A stretch of 64,000 nucleotides of DNA from Sarocladium kiliense (GCA_030734395.1 JAUZTG010000029.1:2976001-3040000); one strand, 5' to 3'; positions 19,494 to 30,502 are shown, counted from the stretch's first letter. Translations and numbers: made by a program. Notes: generated by a model not told the origin, from the letters alone.

Positions 19494-21020
19494 TCATACC
19501 CAGAACCTCATAGAATGATCGCGCTCGGCTGTTTCCAGCACAATCGCTCGGGGCTCTTCGATAAAGGGGTGCCATCTAGGATGCAGTATACCCTGAATGA
19601 GCGACATGAGGTTCACCGCGCGATCCGTGAAGTACCAGTAGCTATCAAGCTGCTTAAGACAGATGCAATAATGCGCCAGAAGGATAAGCATGCCAGGATG
19701 CCGCCTTGATAAAAGGGCCAGCGCATCGTCATGCATCTTAATGGGCCAGCACGCGAACACCACGAAAGTCCGTGCTTGGCCGGCCGCATCTGCCATCCGC
19801 GACATCTCAATCTGTGCCAATGATTCTGCAAGAGCACGCGCCGCCTCTTTGTAGACATCAACTTCATGCTCTAACCAGGAGCCATCGTGTGGGATAAAGG
19901 TGCTCAGTCGTTTGAAGCGCGGCCTTACATCAGCTTCCGGTACAGCTTCCGACTTCAAATCCACCACTAAGCTCCGCATGGGACCTTCTTCGATATAGCT
20001 CCAGACACTGGAAAGCATAGGGCACCCTACGCGGAGGAAGTGCAACCATTGTGAAAGTAAGAGATGCTGTTCTCCCAGGTCGGTGGCGCGCACGAAGAGA
20101 AGAGGATTCGTCGATGGACTCCCAGCATCGCTAGCTATAGTCACTACAAGCAGTAGATATGCAAAAGCAATGATAGCGTCGCAGTTCTCGCGTGACGGGT
20201 GATCCAGTGAATGTCGAAAGGCAGGAAGAGCGGAATCCAGGTGAGCCATGCTCCGATCGGTGAATTCGACTCGACGATGTGGCTTGATATGTGCCAGGTG
20301 CAGACACCCGGAAGCGAGCATGCCCCCGAGAACAAAGTGGTGATCTACGGCGAGAGCTGGTGCTATCTCGAGCCAGATCTGCTGGACACGACTGGGGCTC
20401 TCGTTGATTAGGAAGGTATTATAGGTTGAGGCGAAGTACTGGTCCAGAGCCTCAACATCAATGCCCTGGAGCCGATACCTTTCGATGAGGGTTGTCTTAG
20501 GCGTTGCCTCCCCACAGACCGGCTTGGTGATAGCTTGAGGGAGATGGTCCGAGGACGCAACCGGGTGCGATGCCTGAATCCGAGGACCCGCAAAGTATTG
20601 CAGCATATTCCCACGGAAGAATGTCTGCAGGGGCACAGAGCTCCAATCCCTGGACGGCAAGCCTTTGCAACGGTGGACAGCGGACCAGTGCATCTCCATT
20701 CGCTTGTCGGAGACGCACAGGTACTCGCAACCCTGAGCCTCGCATCTCCACCCTCGTTCAACAGGAAGGTGAAGGACAGGGAAGTCATCTTGGGTAGGGT
20801 ACGTGACCTCACCGGGCTCATCAAGGGCTAGACTATGGCTGTACTCGATGAAGGGTCGGCGAGCCTTGCTTCGGATGTGATGGATCTCCTTGAGGTGACG
20901 GCCGATGGCGGATGGCTGGATGGCATAGCGACAGGGCTTGCAAATGAGCACGCGGTAGGCCGGAAGATAATGCAGGAGATCAGCTATCGACGGCGAGGAA
21001 CCATCGATAGGTAGCTGCAT
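19494..21020 (-). CDS. OrsD-type zinc-finger protein with transcription-factor-like C-terminal region
   Basis: Intronless, 508 residues. The N-terminus carries two Cys/His pairs: C27, C30, H42, H47 (ICKPCRYAI..HLKEIHH) and C93, C98, H111, H116. This is the layout of the OrsD/DUF3505 zinc-finger domain (PF12013) named from the orsellinic-acid cluster. From about residue 190 the protein resembles the helical middle region of fungal Zn2Cys6 regulators (IWLEIAPALAVDHHFVLGGMLASGCLHLAH). The N-terminal Zn2Cys6 DNA-binding motif is absent, so the OrsD finger may replace it. Likely nuclear and regulatory (inference). The target is unknown; neighbours are a DUF1996 gene and a divergently transcribed dehydrogenase. 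Confidence 0.82.
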   Translation of the reverse strand: MQLPIDGSSPSIADLLHYLPAYRVLICKPCRYAIQPSAIGRHLKEIHHIRSKARRPFIEYSHSLALDEPGEVTYPTQDDFPVLHLPVERGWRCEAQGCEYLCVSDKRMEMHWSAVHRCKGLPSRDWSSVPLQTFFRGNMLQYFAGPRIQASHPVASSDHLPQAITKPVCGEATPKTTLIERYRLQGIDVEALDQYFASTYNTFLINESPSRVQQIWLEIAPALAVDHHFVLGGMLASGCLHLAHIKPHRRVEFTDRSMAHLDSALPAFRHSLDHPSRENCDAIIAFAYLLLVVTIASDAGSPSTNPLLFVRATDLGEQHLLLSQWLHFLRVGCPMLSSVWSYIEEGPMRSLVVDLKSEAVPEADVRPRFKRLSTFIPHDGSWLEHEVDVYKEAARALAESLAQIEMSRMADAAGQARTFVVFACWPIKMHDDALALLSRRHPGMLILLAHYCICLKQLDSYWYFTDRAVNLMSLIQGILHPRWHPFIEEPRAIVLETAERDHSMRFWV

Positions 21021-21804
21021 GGTTCAAGCCGAGGACTCGTCGTATTGACCCAGCTCTGTCACTGTCCCACAGGGCAGGTTGGAGTCGAAGAGGGAGGGCG
21101 GGCGTCACAGTTGATTCTCTTAACGCCGGGCTGTAGAAACACTGGAGAGGCTAGCATGACCCGTCACGAGACACCAGAGGCATTTGTCTCTTCCAGTCAC
21201 GTTCCGAGCCCAGCCGCAGTCGAAAGCCTCCGGATTGCAGTCTATCCGGCAAATACGAAGAGGACAAGGGTCCTGTCTCCAAGTAAAAGCATCCTTGTGA
21301 ATTAGCGGGACTCCGCCGTGGATACCCAGCCGTGCACTAGTACTAGCCGGAACGGGACCGTCTACATTTACAACCCATGATGATGAAGGTTGGAATACAT
21401 ACCACAAGTGTCCTAACTTGACGTTTTCTAACCTGATAGTATCCACACAAAGTCGTTTCAACGGTGCCGTTCTGGAGTTGACGCCCTGGTAGCGCTTCGG
21501 ACTTGAACCAACGCACTCCGCCGTAGCTGGGCACGGGATGCTTCGTTTCTGTTCAAGCGGATGGCGGCTTCTGAGTCCTGAATAACTGAAATTGCGCAAC
21601 TCACTCTCCAGGACTTCAGAGATGATGTTCTCTTGGTCTCCATAAACCTATAAAGTCCGGGTTGTAGCCATTACCCTGCCCTGCCTCCATAAGCCACAGA
21701 GGGCCCAAGTAAGTCTGCAACCTTACCTTAAACTGGCTTAAGCTACTGTCTCCCTTGAACGACCTTATCAAAGACAATACGGACCTCGACACTTCATCCG
21801 GAAT
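21021..21804. promoter_or_regulatory. Divergent promoter region (OrsD-type gene / SDR)
   Basis: 784 bp between two divergent starts. A TATA-like element (CTATAAAG) lies near 21649, about 155 bp upstream of the dehydrogenase. No GATA array is present. No gene is seen inside. Confidence 0.45.
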
Positions 21805-22779
21805 ATGGAGCAGTTCAAAGGCACTGTCCTCATCACTGGAGGTACCAGTGGCATCGGCTTCGAAGCAGCCAGCCTGATCGCAAAAAAGCGGCCCGACCTG
21901 CTGATAGTCATCGCATCACGAAGCAACAACGGTTCGGCCGAGAAGATCAACCAGAAGCTTCGACAAAACAATGTACTGTTCGCTGCGCTCGATCTGTCCA
22001 GTACTAAAAAGGTTCGCGCCTTTGCCAGGTCATGGTCCGATGGCCAGTACCCTCCGATCAAAGCGCTATTATTAAATGCCATCCTGCAATCCATGTCAAA
22101 GTTGGAATATTCTGACGACGGCTTCGAGAGAACCTTTGCCATCAGTCATGTCGGTCACGCGCTTCTCCTCGCACTATTAGCTTCTCACATGGACAACACG
22201 GCACGCATCGTCATCACCGGCTCTGGGGTCCATGACCCTCTGCAAGGGTGGAAAATGCCACAGGCCCGCTACGAGACGGCAGAGCTTCTCGCTCATCCGC
22301 CCACTGCCACTCAATCCTCGTCGGGCTTTGCGCAGTATACATCGACCAAGCTGGCCAACGTTCTATGGATGTACGCCCTGGACCGGCGGCTGCGCGCTGC
22401 TAATGAACGGTATGGCAGGCACTGGACCGTGACACAGATTGACCCCGGTATGATGCCTGGGACCAGTCTCTCGCGTACGGCTGGTCCCATTGCACAATGG
22501 ATCTTCAACCATATCCTCGGCAATATGCTCCCATTGCTGAGGCTGTTGATCCATCCTAGGATCTTCACGCCTGAAAAGTGCGGCAGAGTCCTTGCAGACC
22601 TGGCAGTGGATGATAAGTATCGGGAACATAGCGGTGCGTACTTTGAGGACTGGGATGAGGTCAAGACGAGCGTCGACAGCTACGATGAGGTGAAGCAAGA
22701 GGACCTCTGGAAGTGGACGGTTGAGACCCTGGCCCGAGACGACAAAGAGCGAAAACTGTTCGAGTGTGATTTTCGTTGA
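21805..22779 (+). CDS. Short-chain dehydrogenase/reductase
   Basis: Intronless, 324 residues, classical Rossmann-fold SDR. TGGTSGIG at residues 11-18 binds the NAD(P) cofactor. The catalytic set is S140 (IVITGSG), Y178 and K182 (YTSTK), with the structural LLLNA at 88-92 in place of NNAG. R39 after strand 2 (IASRS) favours NADPH. The C-terminal part (PGMMPGTSLSR) matches the long subgroup annotated as protochlorophyllide-reductase-like or WW-domain-oxidoreductase-like in fungi. No signal peptide. The substrate is unknown. It is divergent from the OrsD-type regulator-like gene, so regulation by that neighbour is possible but untested. Confidence 0.9.
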   Translation: MEQFKGTVLITGGTSGIGFEAASLIAKKRPDLLIVIASRSNNGSAEKINQKLRQNNVLFAALDLSSTKKVRAFARSWSDGQYPPIKALLLNAILQSMSKLEYSDDGFERTFAISHVGHALLLALLASHMDNTARIVITGSGVHDPLQGWKMPQARYETAELLAHPPTATQSSSGFAQYTSTKLANVLWMYALDRRLRAANERYGRHWTVTQIDPGMMPGTSLSRTAGPIAQWIFNHILGNMLPLLRLLIHPRIFTPEKCGRVLADLAVDDKYREHSGAYFEDWDEVKTSVDSYDEVKQEDLWKWTVETLARDDKERKLFECDFR

Positions 22780-23688
22780 GGCATTCGTGTATCAAATGCT
22801 GTATGCCGTTTGAATCTTTAGTCTTCGGGAAATGAAAATTGAGTGATTGATCAAAGTTATTTGTGGGATGTATCGATCCAGACCGGATACTTTCTAGACG
22901 GAGAACGTAGGTCTGTCCGGATCTTCTCAGCTTACAAAAGAAGAATCCCTGACACGCGCCTGGACTGTTTCTTGTCGACGATCCAGTCGAATGAGCAACC
23001 TATCCTCCTGTAACACTCAATCCTAGTCGACAATACATGAGGTGTCGCCACTTGCTCCATCTTCCAGGCGAGGTCTTCCGCCTTTATAACTTTATGATAG
23101 ACGCTTTCAGTATGTACACAATGATTCACTATTTGGACTCTCTTTCCGATATGACCACTGATAAAGGAGCTTTTGAGGTCTGCTCAAGCAGTGGAAGCTT
23201 CTCAGCACTCCGGAACGAAGACTCATTGTCAAGCGACGTTGAAGCTTGGCCTTCGGCGAGGATCTTCCTTTGATTCTGACAAATCTTGCGCCTTTGTATT
23301 TGACTACATGCCGGAACTTCCACCTGTATACTCCTGGGGTTATTGCCAATGATATGACCGCTACACAGCTGTGTTGACAAGAGGCAGGAGTCATGTGGGC
23401 TACGACTACGGTCTCGACTCGCACCAGTTTTAAGTAGATTTTGGCCCTTCTTGAGCACAGAAGCGTAGTGTAATGATCAATTCACACATGCTTGAGCCAT
23501 ACGACTACTTATGGTTGGCCAGGTTGACCCTGCCCCATAGCCTAGGATCTCGACTCCTCTCACAGTCTCCCATGGACGGACAACGAAACAAGATTGGTAT
23601 GAATTAAGGTACAATACACATGAGGCGAGCGAACAGTCAGCCTTTGCGGCTGCCTGTGTAAAGCTGGTCGAATAACGAGTTTCGAACC
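22780..23688. other. Intergenic region with overlapping short frames
   Basis: 909 bp. Two overlapping minus-strand frames of about 105 codons lie at 23107-23458, without recognisable motifs or clear splice support. I do not call them genes. Confidence 0.4.
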
Positions 23689-23990
23689 TCATTTTTCCAT
23701 GTGCAGAGCTTTCTTGACCTTGTGCATAGTTGTGTTGTAACGCTCATGTCCACCCGACTTCGAATCCTTGGCGGTCTGTGTCGTGTCTTCCTGCCTCTTT
23801 ACATGAGGTGGAGTGGCAGGACGACCCTCGTCGCCTGGATGGAGCTACAGGGCATTGTCAGATTGCATACAAGACGAGTAGGTCACAAAAGGTCTCATGG
23901 GTCAGGTCAGCGTACCCTTTGCCGCTCCTCCTCGGCCTGTTCCATCAGGTCATGCGTTTCGATAGCAGCTTCGTCCGTAATGCCACTCAT
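23689..23990 (-). CDS. Small hydrophilic protein, 76 residues, spliced
   Basis: Two exons, 23990-23916 (25 codons from ATG) and 23844-23689 (51 codons and TGA), are separated by a 71-nt intron with a GTACGC donor, a CTGAC branch motif about 15 nt before the acceptor and a TAG end. Both exons are phase 0. The protein begins MSGITDEAAIETHDLMEQAE, continues with an acidic then Pro/Lys-rich linker (GRPATPPHVKRQ, SKSGGHERYN) and ends in a basic amphipathic segment (KVKKALHMEK). No cysteine, signal peptide or membrane segment. The biased composition, matching phases and good splice signals argue for a real gene. I cannot name the family with certainty. Neither exon is long enough to stand out as an ORF. 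Confidence 0.68.
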
Positions 23991-25029
23991 TTTGATCAAT
24001 TGTTTAAGACAGCCTGAGAAGGGATTGGATTCGATTTGAGAGTTGGTGTAACTTCTCTTGTGCGATGGTGTATGTATTGTGATGAAACAGTAGGATGTTC
24101 CGGCAATGCCGTGAAGCGTCTTCTCTCAGTCAAATACGCCTCTGAGCCCTGACACACGTGCACCACATCATGCTTCCGGGACCTTCTAAGGGATGATGCG
24201 CAACAGCGTCATAGGCTTCACTTTGGCGATGGCTGCCGAATGGGAGCACCAGAACCCCGCGTGATCAACGTGTCTAGACCATTCCACCAAGCCAACGAGG
24301 GGCAATGTCGACATTGTGATACGATGAATGTCTAAAATATGGGACTGGCCCAGGATTGGGTTCTTGCAAACAACGAAGCTTTGATGGACTTACTTTGCAA
24401 GGGAATCGCTGTGATCGAGGATCCCAATGACGGATTAAGCTTTGGCGTTGAGCGGCCCTGCTGGTCGAAGAACTACGACTAGTAGGCCAAGCAATGCCCG
24501 ACAAATATGAGGCAATCTAACGTCCAATCCCAAAGATATGATACTGTGGATATTCAGCAATTTGTCGGTGTCGCGATTAGGCAGCCCCTTGACGTACAGC
24601 GTTCCTAATGTCAAACTACTGCCCACCACGTGAGGACAAGCAGCTAAGGATAAATGGGGATCTCATTCGCCATCTCTTAGTTGTAATTTCGAGATGCAAT
24701 ATAGAAGTTATTTGTTGACAACTAGCTATAAACGCTACTATAACCCTCCTTCTCCTTGATCGCTTTTGCAAGCTTGTTACAATGAAGGCGGATATGGCTC
24801 GAGCTCTCGCGAGGATGAACAGCGCCAACTGAAGCCATTCCCAGGACTTCACAGGCGGGAGCTGTCACGTACATGTCGAGGAAGCCCTAAGCTGTGAAAG
24901 CCAAGGGTCACTTGGAGCGTACCGGGATCGCTACCTGAAAGCCCTGCTTCCTCGTCTCGATTCTGAGTGTGATTACGAAGAGCTAGATTGAAATGCTACC
25001 GAATGGGCTAGTTAAGCTGGAGTTTCAGA
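23991..25029. other. Intergenic region, no gene recognised
   Basis: About 1.04 kb between the small gene and the 3' end of the lipase gene. An AT-rich part lies around 24690-24750. No protein or RNA family is recognised. Confidence 0.4.
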
Positions 25030-26511
25030 TCATGATTCAATGCAAGCCATTTCCGTAGCGTAGCTCTTTATGGCCGGCTCTTGGAATGGCTTGGGCTGGT
25101 ACAGAAACATGGCGAATCCGCCGAGCAAAATAGAGTTCTCAGTCACCAGAAGGTCATCCAACCCCAGGCCTGGTGTGAGATATGTGCTGCACACGTCTTT
25201 TAGGTTCAGCCTGGATATGTCACCTGGTCCATCATGCGTGATTGCATCTTTCGCAAGGGCGAACGCGAGCGGGTTGTAAAGCACTCCTTCGTGGGTGTAT
25301 AATGTGCCTGCAGGCTGACCGGGGCAAACTTTCTGCACTTCGACATTGGTGACCCCAACCGATCGATCGCCGAGCAAGTAAGCAGAGGCTTCTTTTCCGG
25401 ACATGGGCTGAACTACTTCGTCGAAGAAGCCCGAGTAAATGCTCGTCGTTGGAACATAGCCGGAATCGCCTCCGTTCGAGCGAAGGGTTTTGATGAGTTG
25501 GGTCTTGGAAGCCTGCTGAACCGTGCTCGGGGTGTTGAGAAGGCCTGCTGGTGCTAAAACGTCGAAAAGAACGGTTCCCTTGTAATCAGCAGAGATGGCT
25601 ACATGGTCGGAGGTAACGCGACGTGTTGATGGCCAATACTTGAAAGCCCATTGCGCGTCGATGTTGCCCTGAGACCAGCCAATAACCGTTACATTACGCC
25701 CGGTAAGAGCCGCAATATAGTTCAAGGCATAAGCAGCATACTCTGCATTGACTTGCACGTCTTCGAGCAGCTTGCCAGGCACGTTCACCCACACAGGGTC
25801 AGCCCAGTCTGACTTTGACAACAAAGGGATGAAGTTCCCAGCGAAGCTGACATACCCCGTCGTTCCGGTGCCGGGCAAGAGGATCACTGGCGTTTTGTTC
25901 CCGTAAGTGAAGGTTTCTGGGATGTAGATGGCCGCGCGAAGCTTGTCTTCCGGAACACTATAAGTCGCATCGCAAGACGCTTTGGGATATACAGAAGTCG
26001 GGGGATCGGGGTTTCTGACAATTAGTATCATCTCAACCCGGTTGAGCAAGTGATCGGTGGCTTACGAATTCGCATGTCCGTTCTCGTCGGAGCCAAGATC
26101 ACCAGCAAACTCCAGCAGGTCTGGAACACTGCCAGAGACAATACCGTTGGCGATCAAATGTGAGCTGTACTCAAGAACATTCGTATGCTTTGCCTTTGCC
26201 ACGGCTTCAATGATGCTTGACGCCTCTTGGACGTTCGTAGGCGTAGCAGTTGGCACAAGCTTCTTGACGGCGTTCAGAACACTATCCCTATCACCTGCCT
26301 GGATGGCATTGTGTATTTGCCCAAGAAGACCTTTGACCAAGTTGACGACAATCCCATCCACGGCTCCGTTGAGGTTATCCAGTGCACCCTTCAGTAGTTG
26401 GCGCTCTTGAACTGTTGGGCTGGACGCGCCTGCTAGTTCTGGTTGCGGAGCGGCGGATGCGGTGTATGAAGCAACGGCGATGCATCCAGCAAGAATCGAA
26501 GAAGCCTTCAT
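25030..26511 (-). CDS. Secreted CalB-type lipase
   Basis: Triacylglycerol-lipase/esterase of the Candida antarctica lipase B family, likely secreted. Two exons, 26511-26066 and 26014-25030, with a 51-nt intron give 476 residues. The N-terminus MKASSILAGCIAVASYTASA is a signal peptide. Residues about 25-145 form a helical, Ala/Val-rich region absent from mature CalB and may be a propeptide or extra domain. The catalytic domain shows the oxyanion segment LLPGTGTTGYVSF at about 194-206, the nucleophile S263 in GWSQGN, the acid in VPTTSIYSGFFDEVVQP, and the His in THEGVLYNPLAFALAKDA, in the order and spacing of CalB. The start is fixed by the signal peptide. Confidence 0.92.
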
Positions 26512-27157
26512 CTTGAACCGAACAGACAGTTCTACTGTCGTGGCCAAAGGAAACTTGCTGAAGCAGACGAGAAAGACTGCGAACAGCAGGAAACCTTCTG
26601 CTTTACCACACAAATGACAGTAGTTGTCTTATACCGATGCTTTGATAGCCGCGCTGTGACCTCCTACGCGAGTAAGGTATGGAGCCCATTTCCGATGCTA
26701 AAGATTGGCCTACCGTCGCCCATTTCCCGGAAGATCACCTGTCCAGAATTTACAGCCTTTACAACTTCAGAACCCGGTGAAGCGCTAAGAGGATTGTCTA
26801 CGCACGAATGGTCTAGTCTAGCCGCCGTCGAATAAGTGGCGCAGATCATCATCAGGAGACACAGAACGGAGAGATATCTGCCACTTGCTCGGCGGGAAGC
26901 TCATTATCGTTACATCAAGCAGAAAAGAGACTGCTTGACGAAGCGCGAGAGGGCTCCCTCTTGCTGGTAGATAGAAGGGAATGATGATGTGTGTAGAATC
27001 CCGTTGTTAGCCAGTATTAGTTGGTTGGTTCATCAGTCTGCAGATGCCCTCACCTAATCCTGCCTTTTCTATGTTGATACTTCCTCGATTGAAAGAGCTC
27101 AATGTGCTCTCGCAATGCTCTAAAACATTATATGCTGAACTAATCCGTCGTTCTTTC
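26512..27157. other. Intergenic region upstream of the lipase
   Basis: 646 bp between the lipase start and the 5S rRNA gene. It is presumably the lipase promoter; no specific element or gene is recognised. Confidence 0.4.
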
Positions 27158-27276
27158 ACATACGACCATACCTAGTAGAATACACGGGATCCCGTCCGCT
27201 CTCCCCTAGTTAAACTGCTAAGGGGCTGATTAGTAGTTGGGTCGGTGACGACCAGCGAATACCGGCTGTTGTATGT
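27158..27276 (+). rRNA. 5S ribosomal RNA
   Basis: 119 nt starting ACATACGACCATA and ending TTGTATGT, whose ends pair as helix I of 5S rRNA. Internal fungal 5S landmarks are all present and in order: GGGATCCCGTCCGCTCTCC, TTAGTAGTTGGGTCGGTGAC and GACCAGCGAATACC. Transcribed by RNA polymerase III from internal control elements. A single copy dispersed among protein genes is the usual arrangement in Pezizomycotina. Small differences from common fungal 5S sequences in the loop after position 13 mean it could be a variant copy. Confidence 0.93.
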
Positions 27277-27285
27277 TTTTTTTTT
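27276..27285 (+). terminator. RNA polymerase III terminator of the 5S gene
   Basis: A run of ten T residues directly follows the 5S 3' end, the standard polymerase III stop signal. Confidence 0.85.
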
Positions 27286-28237
27286 GCTGCTTTTCTAGCT
27301 AGCCCATGCTCATCTGTTCACTGTGGAGGGAGGATTATCGTGAGTTGAATACGATTGTGTGTGTGGCTGGAGCAAGTGTGGCTAGTGGCTGCCTCAGTGG
27401 GTGCGGTGCCTGTGGCTCTAGCACAGCAGCCCTCCCTCCTACGGTCCCACCAAGTGCATCCGCGTGACGTCGTCAAACAGACACGTAGATTGCCAGGAGG
27501 CATGGAATGCATGACCCAGCCATTGATTGATTGATTGATTGATTGATCAATGAACGACCCTGCTCATATGTAATGTCAATCAATGGTGCCTCGCCTCTAA
27601 GCATTTCTCACACCTTCATTGTCCTACCAGAAATAGCCCTCCCTTCCTTCACTTGATTGACTGGCCGAGATTACCCCGTCAACCTGCCTTTTTGCATCAA
27701 CCCGACTAGGATTCCCCCTTTTTTTCTCGACTTCTTCCAAGAACTGGTTCCTGCATTCTATCTGCGCCACGATCCAGTACTGGACGAGACAGAGCCACTA
27801 AGCTCCTTGGCTTTGGGCCCCCATCCCCCCTCCAAGCAACGTGGTTCTGCGCAACGGCTTTTCGCGGGGAAGGCAACACGGTGCATGCGACCAAAGCACC
27901 TCGATCGCATTCTTTCCAACCTTCACCTTCAACGAATATTATCGCCCATTTGACGGCACCAGAGTTATTCTCGAGTATCTATTCACCGACCCACGCGCGA
28001 CACGTCATTGCCTGAGCTAGGACAAACTCAATTGAAGCACAAAAAGTCGTGCGATTCTGGGCCCCGGACGGGAAGGTCGGCATCCGATACGAGACACGGG
28101 TTTTGCTACGCCCCGGCGAAGCGACGCATTGAATCACGCGAAGCGCAATCAATCTCGCGACTTTCGACGTCTTTTCACCCTCGATTTTCCTTTCTTCGAC
28201 TTCGACGCAGACCAATACATATAAGGAGAGAAGTAAG
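27286..28237. other. Intergenic region with a TTGA microsatellite
   Basis: 952 bp. A (TTGA)n tract of about six units occupies 27522-27547. The right end should be the promoter and leader of the membrane-protein gene. No other gene is recognised. Confidence 0.5.
27522..27547 (+). repeat. Tetranucleotide microsatellite (TTGA)n
   Basis: About six uninterrupted TTGA/ATTG units, a simple sequence repeat that is probably polymorphic. Confidence 0.85.
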
Positions 28238-28684
28238 ATGGATCGGATACACAGCACAGCCGGCATGGCTTCCTCAGTTGCGCATGCGTTGCAACGTCGC
28301 GAGAAGCCCAGCGGTGAATCACCAGTCAAATGGATTGTGGGAGGAAGCATCGTGTAAGCAAACAAATCTTGGTCACTTGCCCATTCAGCCATGCACGTAC
28401 TCACACCAGCCTGTCACAGTGGTGTCGCCCTCTTCGCCGTCCTCGGCTTCGCATTCTTCCTCCACTTCCGCCGCCGAAAGCGCGAACGCCTCGAACACCA
28501 GAAGGACGTGCAAGAGCTCGACGATTACGGTCTTGCGGAAAACAGTCGCGGGGATGACGACGATCCGATGTGGCCGCAGAGGGGGCAGAGTTCGATGCGA
28601 GGTGCTGGAGCGCAGGTTGTGGGACACGGGCAGGGACAGCAGCAGCAGCAGCAGCAACACGCGGGGCAGGGCTCGTTGGTGTAG
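28238..28684 (+). CDS. Small single-pass membrane protein with Q-rich tail
   Basis: Two exons, 28238-28353 and 28420-28684, with a 66-nt intron (GTAAGC..TCACAG) that splits a Val codon inside the membrane segment, give 126 residues. A second in-frame ATG at 28265 also has a good context. The order is a polar N-terminus, one hydrophobic helix at about residues 34-53 (WIVGGSIVGVALFAVLGFAF), a basic stop-transfer cluster (HFRRRKRERLEHQ), then an acidic and Gly/Gln-rich cytoplasmic tail with a run of seven Gln encoded by a CAG tract. It resembles the small single-pass receptor-like or adaptor proteins common in filamentous fungi. The topology is predicted from the positive cluster; the function is unknown. 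Confidence 0.75.
28637..28657 (+). repeat. CAG trinucleotide run inside coding sequence
   Basis: Seven consecutive Gln codons (CAG, last one CAA) in the tail of the membrane protein. The tract probably varies in length between strains. Confidence 0.8.
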
Positions 28685-30502
28685 GGACGCCGGGAGTGTA
28701 GCGGATGTGTGAACTGTCGCAACCTGTGGAGGACGAGGGGACGGTGGGGGAAGCGGACATGAGGGACAGCAGCGGAGTCAGGTATGGTTTTTGGCTGGTT
28801 GTACAAGTTTGGCGTTTGGCGTGACAGGCACGGTTGGATTCGACAGAGGGCTGCGGTCTGACACGGCGATCTTCTCATTCTTCTTTGTTTTACTGACGAC
28901 CGATCAAGGCCTTGATGCGAGCGTTAGCAGATCTCTTGGATGGTCCCTTGGCTTGAGAGAGGGATTTGTATCACGAACGAGCTGCTGCGGCATGTGCCAG
29001 CCTTTGAAGCTATGGCACGCAACGGCACTAGAAAGCAACTTCTTACAGTAAGAGCCGGTCGCGGATTGCTCTGCGACGCAACTGCGACGGCATTGTACTT
29101 CTATAAATCAATACATGACTGTACAATATGCCTGGCCGTTCCACCACCAAAGGCATCAAAAGTGCAGGTTAGTGGCCTGGGTTCCAGGTTGGTGCTGACG
29201 ATGAGCATGTCGAACCATCTTATCTTCAGATCGGTCTGACTTGAAGACAGATAGCGGTCTTCGACAAGACGGCACATACCGCTCCGGATCAGATCCGAGT
29301 CAACAGCACAAGCGCCAACCAATATATGTTAAGATACTGAAACTTCGATCGACGAGCCAGACATGTCCGCGGAGATTCTCAACTCTACAGTATATGCGCA
29401 CTGAACGTCCGTGCATCATACCTCCCCATCACCAGACCGCCCCAGCGCGTCCTCACCATTACCAACGAGGAAGCCTTCTCGAAGGCCCGAGGGAACGGAC
29501 AAATGGATGTCACCCTGTGCATCCCCTTGGTTTACCCCTGCATATACGCAATGGCATCTCGAGTCATCCGCTCCTTTTGTTTACACCCTGCCCTGTCTGT
29601 ATCATAGTAGTATTAGGCAACAGCCAGGGCGTCTTGGCTGAGGACCGTGGCCGGGCTCACGGCCGATTGAAGCCCGAGGTTCTGGCTCGTGGGTGCTGGG
29701 AAGGGCGCAGGGGTGTTTAGAGTTTGATTGATAGGTGCATGGGAAGAAATGCTGGGTTATGTTATGGAGACGGGGGTGACGATATGGTGTCGGAAAAGGA
29801 ACCCTGACATGGCGATTAAAGACATAACGAATTTATCGATGAAGGATTTAGCTGACCGCGACCTTCAGGTGTAGAATGATTGGTTCCCAACGTTCAGTGC
29901 TACCTGGTGGTTGGCTGAACATTCACGCGAGGCCATGTATCCTATTCGTCTTTAGCCGCGCTGTCAGACAAGATTACTTGATATTTCCCGGAGGAGCAAC
30001 CGACCTTCCTTGATTGTTCTGGAACCCTGGCGCTTTATCAATAAGTGATATTGGGGCACAGCCGCCTACCAGACGGGAAGCTGGATGAGCCAACAAACCT
30101 GTTGCTGGCTCAACTCGGGATATCGGGAACCTTTGCTTAACTCATTCAGGATTCCCTGGATGCAATCAACGATAGCGAGATTGAAGAGAGACTTGCTGCC
30201 CAAGGTGGAGAGTAAGAGGAGACTGTGAGCCCCCAGCGCTAGGGAGCGGGCTCGGCGACGGGGCGGCCAGCGCCGTCAGCGCCCCATCGTTCCCGTCGCG
30301 ACGATGTTGTGTCAAATTATGAGGCAAGGGGAGTTGAAGACTTTCACTACGAAATCGGTTTTCAGGAGGAGGGGGGGCTTGAAGAAACGTTGACGAGTCA
30401 GGTAGGGAGTGCGGTCGGCCCCAGGCGTTCAAAACCACGTGAGGCCGGGTTGCTGCAACCAAGAAGCAGGGGGGCCATAATTGACTCGTGGCTGGTAGGG
30501 TT
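28685..30502. other. Gene-poor region, left part
   Basis: 1.8 kb. A minus-strand frame at 29101-29322 and a proline-rich minus frame ending at 30166 look mildly protein-like, but neither has a clear start, splice model or family. No RNA gene seen. Confidence 0.4.

Noticed and set aside
23107..23458. Two overlapping minus frames of 105 and 109 codons
   Set aside because: No motif, competing frames on the same strand, and most likely 3' flank of the small spliced gene.
28008..28712. Plus-strand frame of 234 codons
   Set aside because: Overlaps the spliced membrane-protein gene in another frame; Arg/Ser-rich shadow.
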